Assembly (NCBI GenBank): GCA_900473175.1
Contig: UCKM01000025.1
Span: 62,001 to 126,000, forward strand
Origin: Hyphomicrobiales bacterium
GTDB lineage: Bacteria; Pseudomonadota; Alphaproteobacteria; Rhizobiales; Rhizobiaceae
Direction: 5' to 3'
Length of the DNA stretch: 64,000 nucleotides
Part shown: positions 15,606-24,342 of the stretch, in pieces
Position numbering within the stretch: the stretch's first letter is position 1
Layout of the letters: each line of letters opens with the position of its first letter
Program-made: the position numbers and the translations under genes
Notes under the pieces: generated by a model
The model's input: the letters and a program-made list of their open reading frames with translations, nothing else
Told to the model about the DNA's origin: nothing
Database searches by the model: none

Positions 15606-16235
15606 ATGACTGCATTTCATGACGTTCTGTTTCCGCCAGCCGTCTCTTTTGGCGCAACCGGTGGACCGGAATGGCGTAACGAGATCGTTCCTTTGACCTC
15701 CGGTTTCGAACAGCGCAACGCGCGCTGGTCGCAATCGCGCCGGCACTATGATGCCGGCACCGGCCTGCGCTCGCTCGCCGATCTGGATGACGTACTCGCG
15801 TTCTTCGAGGCGCGGCGCGGTTCCCTTTATGCGTTCCGGTTTCGCGATCCATTCGATCATCTGTCGTGCAAACCAGGACGGCTCCCTGCGCCCTCCGACC
15901 AGTGGCTTGGCAGCGGCGACGGCGCCAACAGTGTGTTTCAGATGGTCAAGCGCTATGGCGACCATGTGCGGCCCATTACCAAGGCGCAGGGCGGCAGCGT
16001 GCGCGTTGCGGTCAATGGCGTTGAACGAACCGAAACGATCGATTTTGTCGTTGAACTGGCGACCGGCAAGGTAATGTTCCAGCCAGGCAAGCTGCCGGCG
16101 GCCGGGGCCAGCGTGACTGCAGGATTCGGCTTCGACGTGCCCGCCCGCTTTGATACGGACAGATTGGCCGTCAGCATCAAATCCTTCAAAGCCGGCGAAA
16201 TTCCCTCCGTTCCGATCATCGAGGTGAAGGCATGA
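15606..16235 (+). CDS. GTA DUF2460 distal tail protein (g12)
   Basis: A 209-residue member of DUF2460, recognised by FPPAVSFGATGGPEWRNEIVPL, ARWSQSRRHYDAGTGLRS and the C-terminal PVRFDTDRL-like motif (ARFDTDRLAVSI). In RcGTA this is the distal tail protein that joins tube to baseplate. AAGGA lies 10 bases upstream of the ATG, and the stop overlaps g13 (ATGA at 16232-16235). Confidence 0.92.
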   Translation: MTAFHDVLFPPAVSFGATGGPEWRNEIVPLTSGFEQRNARWSQSRRHYDAGTGLRSLADLDDVLAFFEARRGSLYAFRFRDPFDHLSCKPGRLPAPSDQWLGSGDGANSVFQMVKRYGDHVRPITKAQGGSVRVAVNGVERTETIDFVVELATGKVMFQPGKLPAAGASVTAGFGFDVPARFDTDRLAVSIKSFKAGEIPSVPIIEVKA

Positions 16236-17098
16236 CCCAGATTTCTCAAACGCTTGAATCACATCTTGCAGGTGAGGTCACAACGCATTGTTTCTGCTGG
16301 ATTATCCGGCGGAAGGATGGTGCCGTTCACGGATTTACCGACCATGACGCGCCGCTTTTGATCAGCGGCGTTGTCTGCGAACCGCAATCGGGCCTGAGCG
16401 GCAGCGAGGCGACAAGCGCGCTCGGTCTGAGCGTTGACACCGCCGAAGTCGAAGGCGCGCTGTCGTCACTCAGCATCACCGACAGCGATATCGAACGAGG
16501 CGCATTCGATCAGGCGCGTGTGGAGGCGTGGCTGGTCAACTGGGGGTCGCCAGACCAACGCAGCCTGCTGCGCAGTTCCCGCATTGGTTCGATCTCCCGG
16601 TCCGGCGGCAGGTTTGTCGCCGAACTCAAGAGCAGTACCGTCGATCTCGACAAGATCAGCGGCCGCCGTGTTACGCGCCGTTGCGACGCGCAGCTCGGCG
16701 ACAGCCGCTGCGGCTATAGCGGCGGGGCACAGGCCGGGACGGTTGTCACGACCCTTTCGGACCGCGAAATCGTTGTTTCCGGCCTGCAGCCGCCAGGCGC
16801 CGATTGGTTCGACAATGGCGTCCTGGCCTTCGCGACAGGTGGCCAGAACGTGGTTCTCGACCATTCACCCTATGGCGGCGGTATCCGCCTCAGCCTGCGC
16901 GACGTGCAATTTCCCGAGATCAAGGCCGGCGACGGGTTTCAGCTGCTTCCGGGATGTGACAAGAGCTTCGGACAATGCAAGGGGAAGTTTGGCAATGCGG
17001 TGAATTTTCGCGGGTTTCCGCATCTGCCCGGCAATGACGCAGCATACAACTACGCCGACGGCAAAGGCAATTTCGACGGCGGACCGTTGGTACCATGA
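16232..17098 (+). CDS. GTA DUF2163 baseplate hub protein (g13)
   Basis: A 288-residue DUF2163 protein, with the N-terminal VTTHCFCWIIRRKDGAVHGF and TDHDAPL, a mid-protein DVTRRCDAQLGDSRCGYSG-like segment, and the C-terminal LPGCDKSFGQCKGKFGNAVN with cysteines. In RcGTA the homologue is a baseplate hub protein with an iron-sulfur-type cysteine set. Its stop overlaps the next ATG (17095-17098). Confidence 0.92.
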   Translation: MTQISQTLESHLAGEVTTHCFCWIIRRKDGAVHGFTDHDAPLLISGVVCEPQSGLSGSEATSALGLSVDTAEVEGALSSLSITDSDIERGAFDQARVEAWLVNWGSPDQRSLLRSSRIGSISRSGGRFVAELKSSTVDLDKISGRRVTRRCDAQLGDSRCGYSGGAQAGTVVTTLSDREIVVSGLQPPGADWFDNGVLAFATGGQNVVLDHSPYGGGIRLSLRDVQFPEIKAGDGFQLLPGCDKSFGQCKGKFGNAVNFRGFPHLPGNDAAYNYADGKGNFDGGPLVP

Positions 17099-17553
17099 TT
17101 GAGGATCAGGTGCTCGACGAGGCGAGGCGGTGGCTCGGCACACCGTACCGGCACGCGGGATCGAAGTGTCAGGTCGGCTGCGATTGCCTCGGGCTGGTGC
17201 GGGGAATATGGCGTGCGCTCTATGGCCGCGAGCCGCAGCGCGTGGAGCCCTATTCGGCCGATTGGGCGGAGGCCCGTGGTGATTGCGACCCGTTGCTGGA
17301 CTCAGCAAGACGCTACATGCGCGAGCTTGATCCTGGCGACGTGAAGGCTGGTAATCTCGTCCTGTTCCGTTGGCGCGATGGCGCCGCTGCCAAACACCTC
17401 GGCATTCTGACCGGAGCCGCAACGTTCATTCATGCCTATGAGGGGCACAGCGTCGTTGAATCCGCGCTCGTGCCGCAATGGCGCCGCCGCATCGCTGGCA
17501 GGTTCGCATTTCCGGAGACGGTGCAAGTGCGTGGTTCGACAAGCTCACCATGA
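17095..17553 (+). CDS. GTA NlpC/P60 cell-wall peptidase (g14)
   Basis: A 152-residue cysteine peptidase of the NlpC/P60 fold that sits in the GTA tail hub and cleaves peptidoglycan peptides during entry. The catalytic cysteine is in VGCDCLGLVRG (about residue 25-27) and the histidine in AAKHLGILTG (about 102). The normal C-terminus is reached near RRIAGRFAFPETV. The last residues, VRGSTSSP, are encoded by the left arm of a 29-bp inverted repeat, so the repeat has supplied the stop codon. Catalytic residues are intact. Confidence 0.9.
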   Translation: MIEDQVLDEARRWLGTPYRHAGSKCQVGCDCLGLVRGIWRALYGREPQRVEPYSADWAEARGDCDPLLDSARRYMRELDPGDVKAGNLVLFRWRDGAAAKHLGILTGAATFIHAYEGHSVVESALVPQWRRRIAGRFAFPETVQVRGSTSSP

Positions 17554-17642
17554 GGTAAGTGTTTCGCTTCAATCGCTCAAACATTCGCGCCGGAGCGGCC
17601 TGCCGCAACCCTCCCTCATGGTGAGCTTGTCGAACCACGCAC
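17527..17642. repeat. REP-type perfect 29-bp inverted repeat
   Basis: The left arm (17527-17555) and right arm (17614-17642) are exact reverse complements over 29 bases, separated by 58 bases. The arm sequence (GTTCGACAAGCTCACCATGA core) belongs to a class of palindromic repeats common in intergenic DNA of many proteobacteria; their spurious translations are familiar as 'MVRQAHHE' and 'MVSLSNHA'. It lies between GTA genes g14 and g15 and runs into the end of g14. Confidence 0.85.
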
Positions 17643-17691
17643 AGCTAAGTCTTGGTCCGGCTAAAATCAATTCCAGAAAGAATTCAATCGC

Positions 17692-20600
17692 ATGGCGACA
17701 CTCGTTCTTACAGCGGCAGCGGGTTATCTCTTCACAACCGGCACGGTGGCGGCTGCCATCGGCACTGCTGCTGCATCGCTTGGCGGATACCTCATCGACC
17801 AGGCGCTATTCGGCCAGCGCGTCGAAAGCGGCCGCATGTCCTCTATGCGCCCGACCGTCGCTGAAGAGGGAGCTGCCTTGCCGCGTATCTACGGCACGGC
17901 GCGACTCTCCGGAGCGTTGATCTGGGCGACGCGCTTCGAGGAAGTCAAAACCAAGCGGCAGGGTGCAAAGGGTGGTCCCAAGGTCACGGAATATTCCTAC
18001 TTCGCCAATTTCGCCATCGCGGTTGCAGACAAGGAGATCAGTCTCGTCCGCCGCATGTGGGCCGACGGCAAGGAGTTCGACCAGACGAAGTGCACGATCC
18101 GGGTGTACAAGGGTAATGAATCGCAGCAGGCCGATCCACTGATCGAAGCCAAGCAGGGTCGCGGCAACGCGCCCGCCTATCGCGGCACCGCCTATGTGGT
18201 CTTCGAACGATTCCCGCTCGATGATTTCGGCAACCGCATTCCCCAATTCCAGTTCGAAGTCGTACGTGCAATTGGCGCAGCCGCGCGCGATCTGCGCGCT
18301 GTCGCCTTGATTCCCGGCGCGACAGAGTTCGGACTGTCGCCGCAGCTTGTCACCAATGAACCGAGCAAGGGTGTGACAAGGGCGCTCAATCGCAATTGCC
18401 TGCGTGGCCAGACCGACTGGCAGGCGTCCATGGACGAGCTGCAATCGCTTGCTCCTGGTCTGAAACATGTGGCGATCGTCGTGCCCTGGTTCGGGACGGA
18501 TTTGCGGGCAGCGCAATGCAAGCTCCTGCCAGGCGCGATGGAGCGAAAGGGCTATGGCGAGACCCAGACCTGGCGCGCCGGCGGCGTCGGTCGGTCGGAC
18601 GCGCATCTGATTTCCCGCGCTGCGGATGGCGCCGTCTATGGCGGCACGCCGTCTGACGCCAGTGTGATTGCCGCCATTCGTGACGCGAAGGCAAGGGGCC
18701 TTGGCGTTACGCTCTATCCGTTCGTCATGCTCGATATTCCAGACAGCAACCAGTTGCCTGACCCGTATGGTTCCGCACGGCAGGCGACATTCCCCTGGCG
18801 TGGGCGGATAACCTGCGATCCGGCGCCCTATCATTCCGGCAGCGTCAATCGGTCCGCCGCCGCGGCCGCGCAAATCGCGGCCTTCCTCGGCAGCGCAAAG
18901 CCGGGAGATTTTACTGTCAAGAAGGAGCAGATTTCATTCAAGGGAGGAAAAGGCGATTGGGGCTATCGCAGGATGGTTCAGCACATGGCGCAACTGGCCA
19001 TCATCGCCGGCGGCGTCGATACGTTCCTGCTCGGATCGGAACTCTGCGGCCTCAGCATCGTCAGGGATCAGGCCGGCAACTTTCCGTTCGTTGGCGCCCT
19101 TTGCGATCTTGCTTCCGACCTGCGGGGCATGCTTGGAGCTAACTGCAAGTTGACCTACGGCGCCGACTGGACGGAGTATTTCGGTCATCACCCGCAGGAT
19201 GGCTCAGGCGATGTCTACTTTCATCTCGATCAGCTGTGGTCGCATCCGGCGATCAATGCGGTCGGCATCGACAATTACATGCCGCTCAGCGACTGGCGCG
19301 AGGAGGATTACGGCGTTCCAAATCCTGATGGCTTTGCAGCGCCCTATGATCTTGCGGCATTGCAAAAACAAATAACCTCCGGCGAGGGGTTCGACTGGTA
19401 CTATGCAACAGCTGACGACCGGACAATGCGGAAAAGAACGCCGGTCACCGACGGATCGGGAAAGCCATGGGTTTATCGCTACAAGGATATTGCAAGCTGG
19501 TGGCAAAACCGGCACTACAACCGCATTGGTGGCGTCGAAAGCACATCGCCCACCGCCTGGCAGCCGATGGCAAAGCCCGTATGGTTCACGGAACTCGGAT
19601 GCCCGGCCGCAGACAAGGGGCCGAACCAGCCTAATGTCTTTCCGGATATGCGATCATCCGAAGGGGCTTTCCCGTATTTTTCGGACCATGGCCGCTGTGA
19701 TCTCGCCCAGAACCGATATTTGCGCGCGCATTTCGGCTATTGGAAAGCCGGCAATGGCGGCGCCATGCTCGATACGGACCGCCTCTACGTCTGGGCCTGG
19801 GATACGCGGCCGTTTCCCGAATTTCCGCTCAATCGTTCATTGTGGTCCGATGGCAGCAATTGGACGTCGGGTCATTGGCTCAATGGACGATTGGCAGGGG
19901 TAGCGCTTGACGAACTCCTCTTCGCCATTCTCGCTGATTTCGGCGTGACCAATGCCGATACGAGCCAGGTCGATGGCTTCGTCAGCGGCTATGTGATCGA
20001 GGATGCGACGAGCGCGCGATCGGTGCTGGAGCCGATCCTCGCCCTGTTCGGTATCGATGCCTTCGAAGATGGTGACCGGCTGGTCTTTCGCGGTGCCGGC
20101 CATATCGATCGCGAAGCGTCGCTGATCACGGAATTCGTCGAGCCGCAGGAGAATGGACCCGTCACCCTTCGCCTGCAGGAATTGACCGACCAGCCCGCCC
20201 GCTTTGAAATCGCCTATCGCGATCCGATGCTCGACTACCAGGCGGCGATGGCCGTGGCGGAGCGACTTGACGGCAAGGGGACCGAAAATATCGCAATTCC
20301 CGGCATGATCGACAGCGGCCAGGCCAAGACGCTGGCGGAGGAGTGGTTACAGGAGCGCCACGCGGCGCGGCGCTCGGCCACATTCGAGCTTCCGTGGAAA
20401 AACGCGGCACTGAAGCCCGGAGACAAGATCAGACTTGCCGGCACGGCTTCCACGTCGGATTTCGTCGTTACCTCGATCGAGGATGGCGCGACGCGCCGGG
20501 TCGAGGCACGGGCGATGCCGCACCATATCCGCTATCCGGATCGGGCAGGGTTACCTGCGCCTGCCAATGGCGGAAACTCGCAAATCCGCGGCCGGCCCTA

Positions 20601-21540
20601 TTTCCAGATTTTCGATTTGCCGATGTGGCCGGGGGTTGAAAAACCATCCGACCAGTTTCGCGTCGCGGCCTTTGCCAAGCCATGGAGCGGCGTCGGGGTC
20701 TATGTTTCGCCCGAAATGTCGGGGTTCGAGCCGAGAGCAACGCTTGGCAATCAGGCCGTGACCGGTGCGCTGACCGCGCCACTCGGCCCTGGCGTGGGCG
20801 GGCGGCTGTTGAACGATCAAGCCCTCGAAGTCGAACTCTATTACGGCGAGCTCAGCACAGTATCATTGTCGCAGCTGTTGAGCGGCGCCAATACGGCGCT
20901 GCTCGGGACGCCGGACGGCAATTGGGAAATCCTGCAATTCCTTGAGGCCGAAGAGATTGCAGGTGACCGCTGGCGGTTGACCCGCCTCCTGCGAGGCCAA
21001 TGCGGCACCGAGTACGAGGCCAACCAGGTGAAGCCGGAGGAAACACCGTTTGTCTTGCTCGACACGGCGGTTCTTCCGATGGGGCTTAAGGTGCAGGAGG
21101 CAGGTCTGGAGCTCAACTGGCGCATCGGTACCGCCGGCGAGGATTTTTCAGACCAGTATTTTGTTACTGTAACGAAGGCTGGCGGCCTTCGCGCCCTGCA
21201 ACCGCTCGAACCGGTCCACCTCAGAGCGCAGACCGAAGTGAGCGGCGATATCCTGTTCAGCTGGATCAGACGCGGACGAATCGATGCAGACAGTTGGCTG
21301 GCGGCCGATATACCCCTTGGCGAGGAAAGCGAGACCTATCGGATCGAGCTCAGGGCGGATGGACAGCTGGTTCGTTCGTTTGACGTCAGCAGCGCCAGCT
21401 GGATCTACCCGCTTTCGCAGCGCAGCGATGATCTTGGCATGAATTCGGCATTTGATATCAGCGTCGCCATGATGTCAGCCGTGACTGGACCCGGGCGCAG
21501 CGCCGGCTTGACAATTCGGCCAAAACCAATTGAAAAATAA
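17692..21540 (+). CDS. GTA TIM-barrel baseplate multidomain protein (g15, 'megatron')
   Basis: A 1282-residue giant baseplate protein. The N-terminal hydrophobic glycine/alanine segment (LVLTAAAGYLFTTGTVAAAIGTAAAS) leads into a tail-hub region (about 40-390). A TIM-barrel, GTA_TIM domain spans about 400-740 (VDTFLLGSELCGLSIV, TYGADWTEYFGHHPQDGSGD, VWFTELGCPAADKG), and phage tail-hub-like domains follow (RFEIAYRDPMLDYQAA, near 840) with an immunoglobulin-like C-terminal part (LRALQPLEPVHLRA). RcGTA g15 is the corresponding host-contact protein. AAAGAA lies upstream of the ATG. It is separated from g14 by the REP element. Confidence 0.93.
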   Translation: MATLVLTAAAGYLFTTGTVAAAIGTAAASLGGYLIDQALFGQRVESGRMSSMRPTVAEEGAALPRIYGTARLSGALIWATRFEEVKTKRQGAKGGPKVTEYSYFANFAIAVADKEISLVRRMWADGKEFDQTKCTIRVYKGNESQQADPLIEAKQGRGNAPAYRGTAYVVFERFPLDDFGNRIPQFQFEVVRAIGAAARDLRAVALIPGATEFGLSPQLVTNEPSKGVTRALNRNCLRGQTDWQASMDELQSLAPGLKHVAIVVPWFGTDLRAAQCKLLPGAMERKGYGETQTWRAGGVGRSDAHLISRAADGAVYGGTPSDASVIAAIRDAKARGLGVTLYPFVMLDIPDSNQLPDPYGSARQATFPWRGRITCDPAPYHSGSVNRSAAAAAQIAAFLGSAKPGDFTVKKEQISFKGGKGDWGYRRMVQHMAQLAIIAGGVDTFLLGSELCGLSIVRDQAGNFPFVGALCDLASDLRGMLGANCKLTYGADWTEYFGHHPQDGSGDVYFHLDQLWSHPAINAVGIDNYMPLSDWREEDYGVPNPDGFAAPYDLAALQKQITSGEGFDWYYATADDRTMRKRTPVTDGSGKPWVYRYKDIASWWQNRHYNRIGGVESTSPTAWQPMAKPVWFTELGCPAADKGPNQPNVFPDMRSSEGAFPYFSDHGRCDLAQNRYLRAHFGYWKAGNGGAMLDTDRLYVWAWDTRPFPEFPLNRSLWSDGSNWTSGHWLNGRLAGVALDELLFAILADFGVTNADTSQVDGFVSGYVIEDATSARSVLEPILALFGIDAFEDGDRLVFRGAGHIDREASLITEFVEPQENGPVTLRLQELTDQPARFEIAYRDPMLDYQAAMAVAERLDGKGTENIAIPGMIDSGQAKTLAEEWLQERHAARRSATFELPWKNAALKPGDKIRLAGTASTSDFVVTSIEDGATRRVEARAMPHHIRYPDRAGLPAPANGGNSQIRGRPYFQIFDLPMWPGVEKPSDQFRVAAFAKPWSGVGVYVSPEMSGFEPRATLGNQAVTGALTAPLGPGVGGRLLNDQALEVELYYGELSTVSLSQLLSGANTALLGTPDGNWEILQFLEAEEIAGDRWRLTRLLRGQCGTEYEANQVKPEETPFVLLDTAVLPMGLKVQEAGLELNWRIGTAGEDFSDQYFVTVTKAGGLRALQPLEPVHLRAQTEVSGDILFSWIRRGRIDADSWLAADIPLGEESETYRIELRADGQLVRSFDVSSASWIYPLSQRSDDLGMNSAFDISVAMMSAVTGPGRSAGLTIRPKPIEK

Positions 21541-21565
21541 CGCATTTTTAAAAAAGGAATTTATC

Positions 21566-21784
21566 ATGGACGAGCAAAAGCCTTGGTACCTGTCCAAAAC
21601 CATTTGGGCATCCATTGTGACGATCTTCCTTTCCTGCTCGGGCTTTTTCAACAGTTCGCTCGAACACATCGATCAAGCCGCACTTACGGATACGATCATT
21701 CAGTTCATGACGGCGCTCAGCGGAATCGTTGCGCTTTTTGGACGCGTCAGTGCAACGTCGCTCATTTCACGTAAAGAAATATGA
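21566..21784 (+). CDS. Small holin-like membrane protein at the GTA 3' end
   Basis: A 72-residue protein starting MDEQKPWYLSKTIWAS, with AAGGAA 8 bases before the ATG. Two hydrophobic segments (about residues 11-30 and 45-62), a short charged N-terminus and a C-terminal RKEI fit a small two-helix holin or a similar phage membrane protein. It begins 25 bases after the baseplate gene and is probably transcribed with it. It is more AT-rich than the GTA genes. No family could be named with certainty. Confidence 0.55.
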   Translation: MDEQKPWYLSKTIWASIVTIFLSCSGFFNSSLEHIDQAALTDTIIQFMTALSGIVALFGRVSATSLISRKEI

Positions 21785-21875
21785 TGTTAGAAAGGCGTGA
21801 ACCCTGTGGCAATCCGGTCTGTCACATCCCAATTGTTCATGCATCGTTCAGACAGCAAGCGATATTAATGACGCC

Positions 21876-22130
21876 ATGATGAAACACCTGATTTTCTCCC
21901 TGCCCCTTGCGGGCCTCATCTCAGCGGCCGGCGTTTTCAGCGCCGGCGCAGCCCTGGCCGCGGATTGCTCGTCTGTCGGACAGCAGGTGGCCGACTCGCA
22001 AGGCGGAACGCTTGCACGCGCCACATCTGTTGTGCAGAACGGCAAGGAAGTCTGCGTGGTTGTGGTGCTCATTCCCGGCAAGGACGGCGAGCGTCCGCGC
22101 CGCGTCGAAGTGGCTGTCCCCGCCAATTGA
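21876..22130 (+). CDS. feuN: Small periplasmic protein upstream of feuP, FeuN-like
   Basis: An 84-residue protein with a clear signal peptide (MMKHLIFSLPLAGLISAAG, cleavage near GAALAA) and a 58-residue mature domain with two cysteines (DCSSVGQ, VCVVVVLIP). In Sinorhizobium meliloti the small periplasmic protein FeuN lies just upstream of feuP-feuQ and restrains the FeuQ kinase. The position, size and export signal fit. The sequence identity of FeuN was not compared, so the name rests on synteny. It ends 22 bases before feuP. Confidence 0.6.
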   Translation: MMKHLIFSLPLAGLISAAGVFSAGAALAADCSSVGQQVADSQGGTLARATSVVQNGKEVCVVVVLIPGKDGERPRRVEVAVPAN

Positions 22131-22152
22131 TCCTCGCAAGGGAAAATCCTGC

Positions 22153-22824
22153 ATGAGAATACTCGTCGTCGAAGATGATCGTGACCTCAATCGGCAATTG
22201 GTCGACGCACTGACCGATGCCGGCTATGTGGTCGACAAAGCGTTCGACGGTGAGGAGGGGCATTTTCTCGGCGACACCGAGCCCTATGACGCGGTGGTGC
22301 TTGATATCGGCCTGCCGCAGATGGACGGACTGACCGTTCTCGAAAAATGGCGGCGCGACAACCGGATCATGCCAGTGCTGCTGCTCACAGCGCGCGATCG
22401 CTGGAGCGACAAGGTCGCCGGCATCGATGCCGGCGCCGACGACTACGTCGCCAAGCCGTTTCATATCGAAGAAGTCCTCGCACGCCTCCGAGCCCTCATT
22501 CGCCGTGCTGCGGGTCTCGCCTCCTCGGAAATCAGTTGCGGCCCTTTGCGGCTCGATACCAAGACATCAAAGGCAACGGTAAACGGCACCGCCTTGAAAC
22601 TGACGTCGCATGAATTTCGCCTGCTGTCCTATCTGATGCACCACATGGACCAGGTCGTATCCCGTACTGAGCTTGTGGAACATCTTTACGATCAGGACTT
22701 CGACCGGGATTCCAATACGATCGAGGTCTTTGTCGGCCGCCTGCGCAAGAAAATGGGTATGGATTTGATCGAAACCATCCGTGGCATGGGATACCGGATC
22801 AAATCCATCGACAGCAAGGCTTAG
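22153..22824 (+). CDS. feuP: FeuP-like OmpR-family response regulator
   Basis: A 223-residue response regulator. The receiver domain (1-115) has the acidic pocket EDD at 7-9, phospho-acceptor D51 in VVLDIGLPQMDG, the threonine/alanine switch LLLTAR and the lysine in AKPF. The C-terminal winged helix (about 125-218) carries LTSHEFRLLSYLM and TIEVFVGRLRKKM. In rhizobia FeuP activates genes for cyclic glucan export (ndvA) in low osmolarity. It starts just after feuN and precedes the feuQ kinase by 45 bases. Confidence 0.85.
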   Translation: MRILVVEDDRDLNRQLVDALTDAGYVVDKAFDGEEGHFLGDTEPYDAVVLDIGLPQMDGLTVLEKWRRDNRIMPVLLLTARDRWSDKVAGIDAGADDYVAKPFHIEEVLARLRALIRRAAGLASSEISCGPLRLDTKTSKATVNGTALKLTSHEFRLLSYLMHHMDQVVSRTELVEHLYDQDFDRDSNTIEVFVGRLRKKMGMDLIETIRGMGYRIKSIDSKA

Positions 22825-22869
22825 TCGCACCACGATCAAGGGCGTGGCGATAGAGGTAAAGGGCAACGC

Positions 22870-24255
22870 GTGAAAATCCGGCTGAGCCGCTATCTTCCGA
22901 GCTTACGTTCCCTGTCCTTGCGCGTCATCACGCTGTCGACGCTTTGGACCATCATTTCCTTCTTTGCCATCGCCACAATCATCTCCGCGCTCTACGGTGA
23001 GGCGCGGCTGCAAAGTTTCAAACAACTCCTGTCGGCCCACCTCTTCAGCGTGATTGCTTCGGTGAGCGTCAATGACGGTACTCTGGCAGGCAGGCCCGAT
23101 CCCGGCGAAGTGCGTTACTCCAGCCCGCTTTCGGGCTGGTATTGGTCGGTGGATCCGGTCGGTGACAATCTTAAGGGATCGCTGCGCTCGATATCGCTCG
23201 GCACCAACAACATCGACTCGCCGTCCACGCTGATGGTTCCCTTCGATACCTCCTTTCAACGTTCCTACACCGAGACCGGACCTAACGGGCAGCAATTGTC
23301 GGTTGTCGAGACCGAAGTCGTCCTCGACGCGGAAAATCGTGTCGCGCGCTTCAGGGTGATGGGGAATCTAAGCGAAGTCGAAGGCGAGATCGCCGATTTT
23401 CGCCACACCCTTTACTTTTACCTCGGAATATTCGGGCTCGGGGGCACGCTTATCAACGCCGCTGTCATCCTGTTCGGTTTGCGCCCGCTCGATCGTGTCC
23501 GGCGGACCCTTGCCGACATCAGGGAAGGCAAGGTATCGCGTCTCAACGAGAACCTGCCCGACGAGATCGCGCCGCTTGCCCGTGAGATGAATGCGCTGAT
23601 CGAGAACAATCGCCGGATCATGGAGCGTTCGCGAACCCAGGTTGGCAATCTCGCCCACTCCCTTAAGACGCCCTTGTCGGTGCTGGTCAATGAAAGCCGG
23701 ACCATTGGTGGCACCGAGGGCCGCATTGTGGCCGAACAAAGCGCGGCGATGCAGGTACAGGTGCAACATTACCTGCAACGCGCACGCGTTGCAGCACAGC
23801 GCGACAGCGTTGTGTTCCGGGCGCCGGTCACGCCCATTCTTACGCGGCTGATGCGTGTCACCGCAAAACTCAATCCCGACATGGATGTTCGCTTTAACAA
23901 CTATATGGACGACGCCATCTTTGCCGGCGAGCAGGAAGACCTTGAGGAAATAGTCGGCAATCTCCTGGAGAACGCAGGCAAATGGGGCAGGAGTATCATC
24001 AGCCTCACGCTGGCCAAGGTCGATAGCGGCTTTGAAATCAACGTCGAAGATGATGGGGCGGGGCTCGCTTCCGAACAGATCAAGGACGCGCTGACCCGCG
24101 GAAAACGGCTGGATGAAAGCAAGCCCGGTACCGGCCTTGGTCTTTCCATCGTCTACGACACTGTTCGGGAATATGGAGGAACGCTGCGATTGGAACCAAG
24201 TGCTGATCTGGGCGGATTAAGCGCGCGGCTGACATTGCCTGTCGCCGGGAACTGA
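22870..24255 (+). CDS. feuQ: FeuQ-like membrane sensor histidine kinase
   Basis: A 461-residue kinase starting at GTG. The first transmembrane helix (about 17-41) is followed by a periplasmic sensor (42-178) and a second helix (about 181-204), then a HAMP-like linker and the DHp domain with LAHSLKTPLSVL (phospho-His263). The ATP-binding domain has N, D and G boxes (LLENAGKWG, EDDGAGL, GTGLGLSIV). The atypical H-S-L-K-T-P is common in PhoQ-like kinases. It is paired with feuP; FeuN would contact the periplasmic domain. Confidence 0.85.
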   Translation: MKIRLSRYLPSLRSLSLRVITLSTLWTIISFFAIATIISALYGEARLQSFKQLLSAHLFSVIASVSVNDGTLAGRPDPGEVRYSSPLSGWYWSVDPVGDNLKGSLRSISLGTNNIDSPSTLMVPFDTSFQRSYTETGPNGQQLSVVETEVVLDAENRVARFRVMGNLSEVEGEIADFRHTLYFYLGIFGLGGTLINAAVILFGLRPLDRVRRTLADIREGKVSRLNENLPDEIAPLAREMNALIENNRRIMERSRTQVGNLAHSLKTPLSVLVNESRTIGGTEGRIVAEQSAAMQVQVQHYLQRARVAAQRDSVVFRAPVTPILTRLMRVTAKLNPDMDVRFNNYMDDAIFAGEQEDLEEIVGNLLENAGKWGRSIISLTLAKVDSGFEINVEDDGAGLASEQIKDALTRGKRLDESKPGTGLGLSIVYDTVREYGGTLRLEPSADLGGLSARLTLPVAGN

Positions 24256-24342
24256 ATGGATGCTTGCAACGAGGCGTTCAGTCGGGCCATAAAGATCGTT
24301 GATGCCGCCTTGTATTGAAAGCGTTGAAAAGACGGACAAATC

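Larger units (their letters stand above)
6167..21540 (+). mobile_element. RcGTA-like gene transfer agent structural cluster
   Basis: Fifteen genes on one strand follow the order of the Rhodobacter capsulatus GTA cluster from terminase to the TIM-barrel baseplate protein. There is no integrase, excisionase, replication gene or attachment-site pair, and the flanks are ordinary chromosomal genes, so this is a domesticated GTA rather than an inducible prophage. The reading frames are all open. Interruptions are the cassette region between protease and capsid (about 9950-11240) and a REP-type inverted repeat at 17527-17642. GTAs package random host DNA into small phage-like particles. Whether this one is expressed is not visible from sequence. 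Confidence 0.88.

Noticed and set aside
17426-17638. Minus-strand ORF beginning MVRQAHHEGGL
   Set aside because: It is the familiar spurious translation of the REP-type repeat and overlaps the NlpC/P60 gene in antisense.
6167-21540. Inducible prophage
   Set aside because: No integrase, repressor, replication or attachment-site repeats are seen; gene content and order match a GTA.
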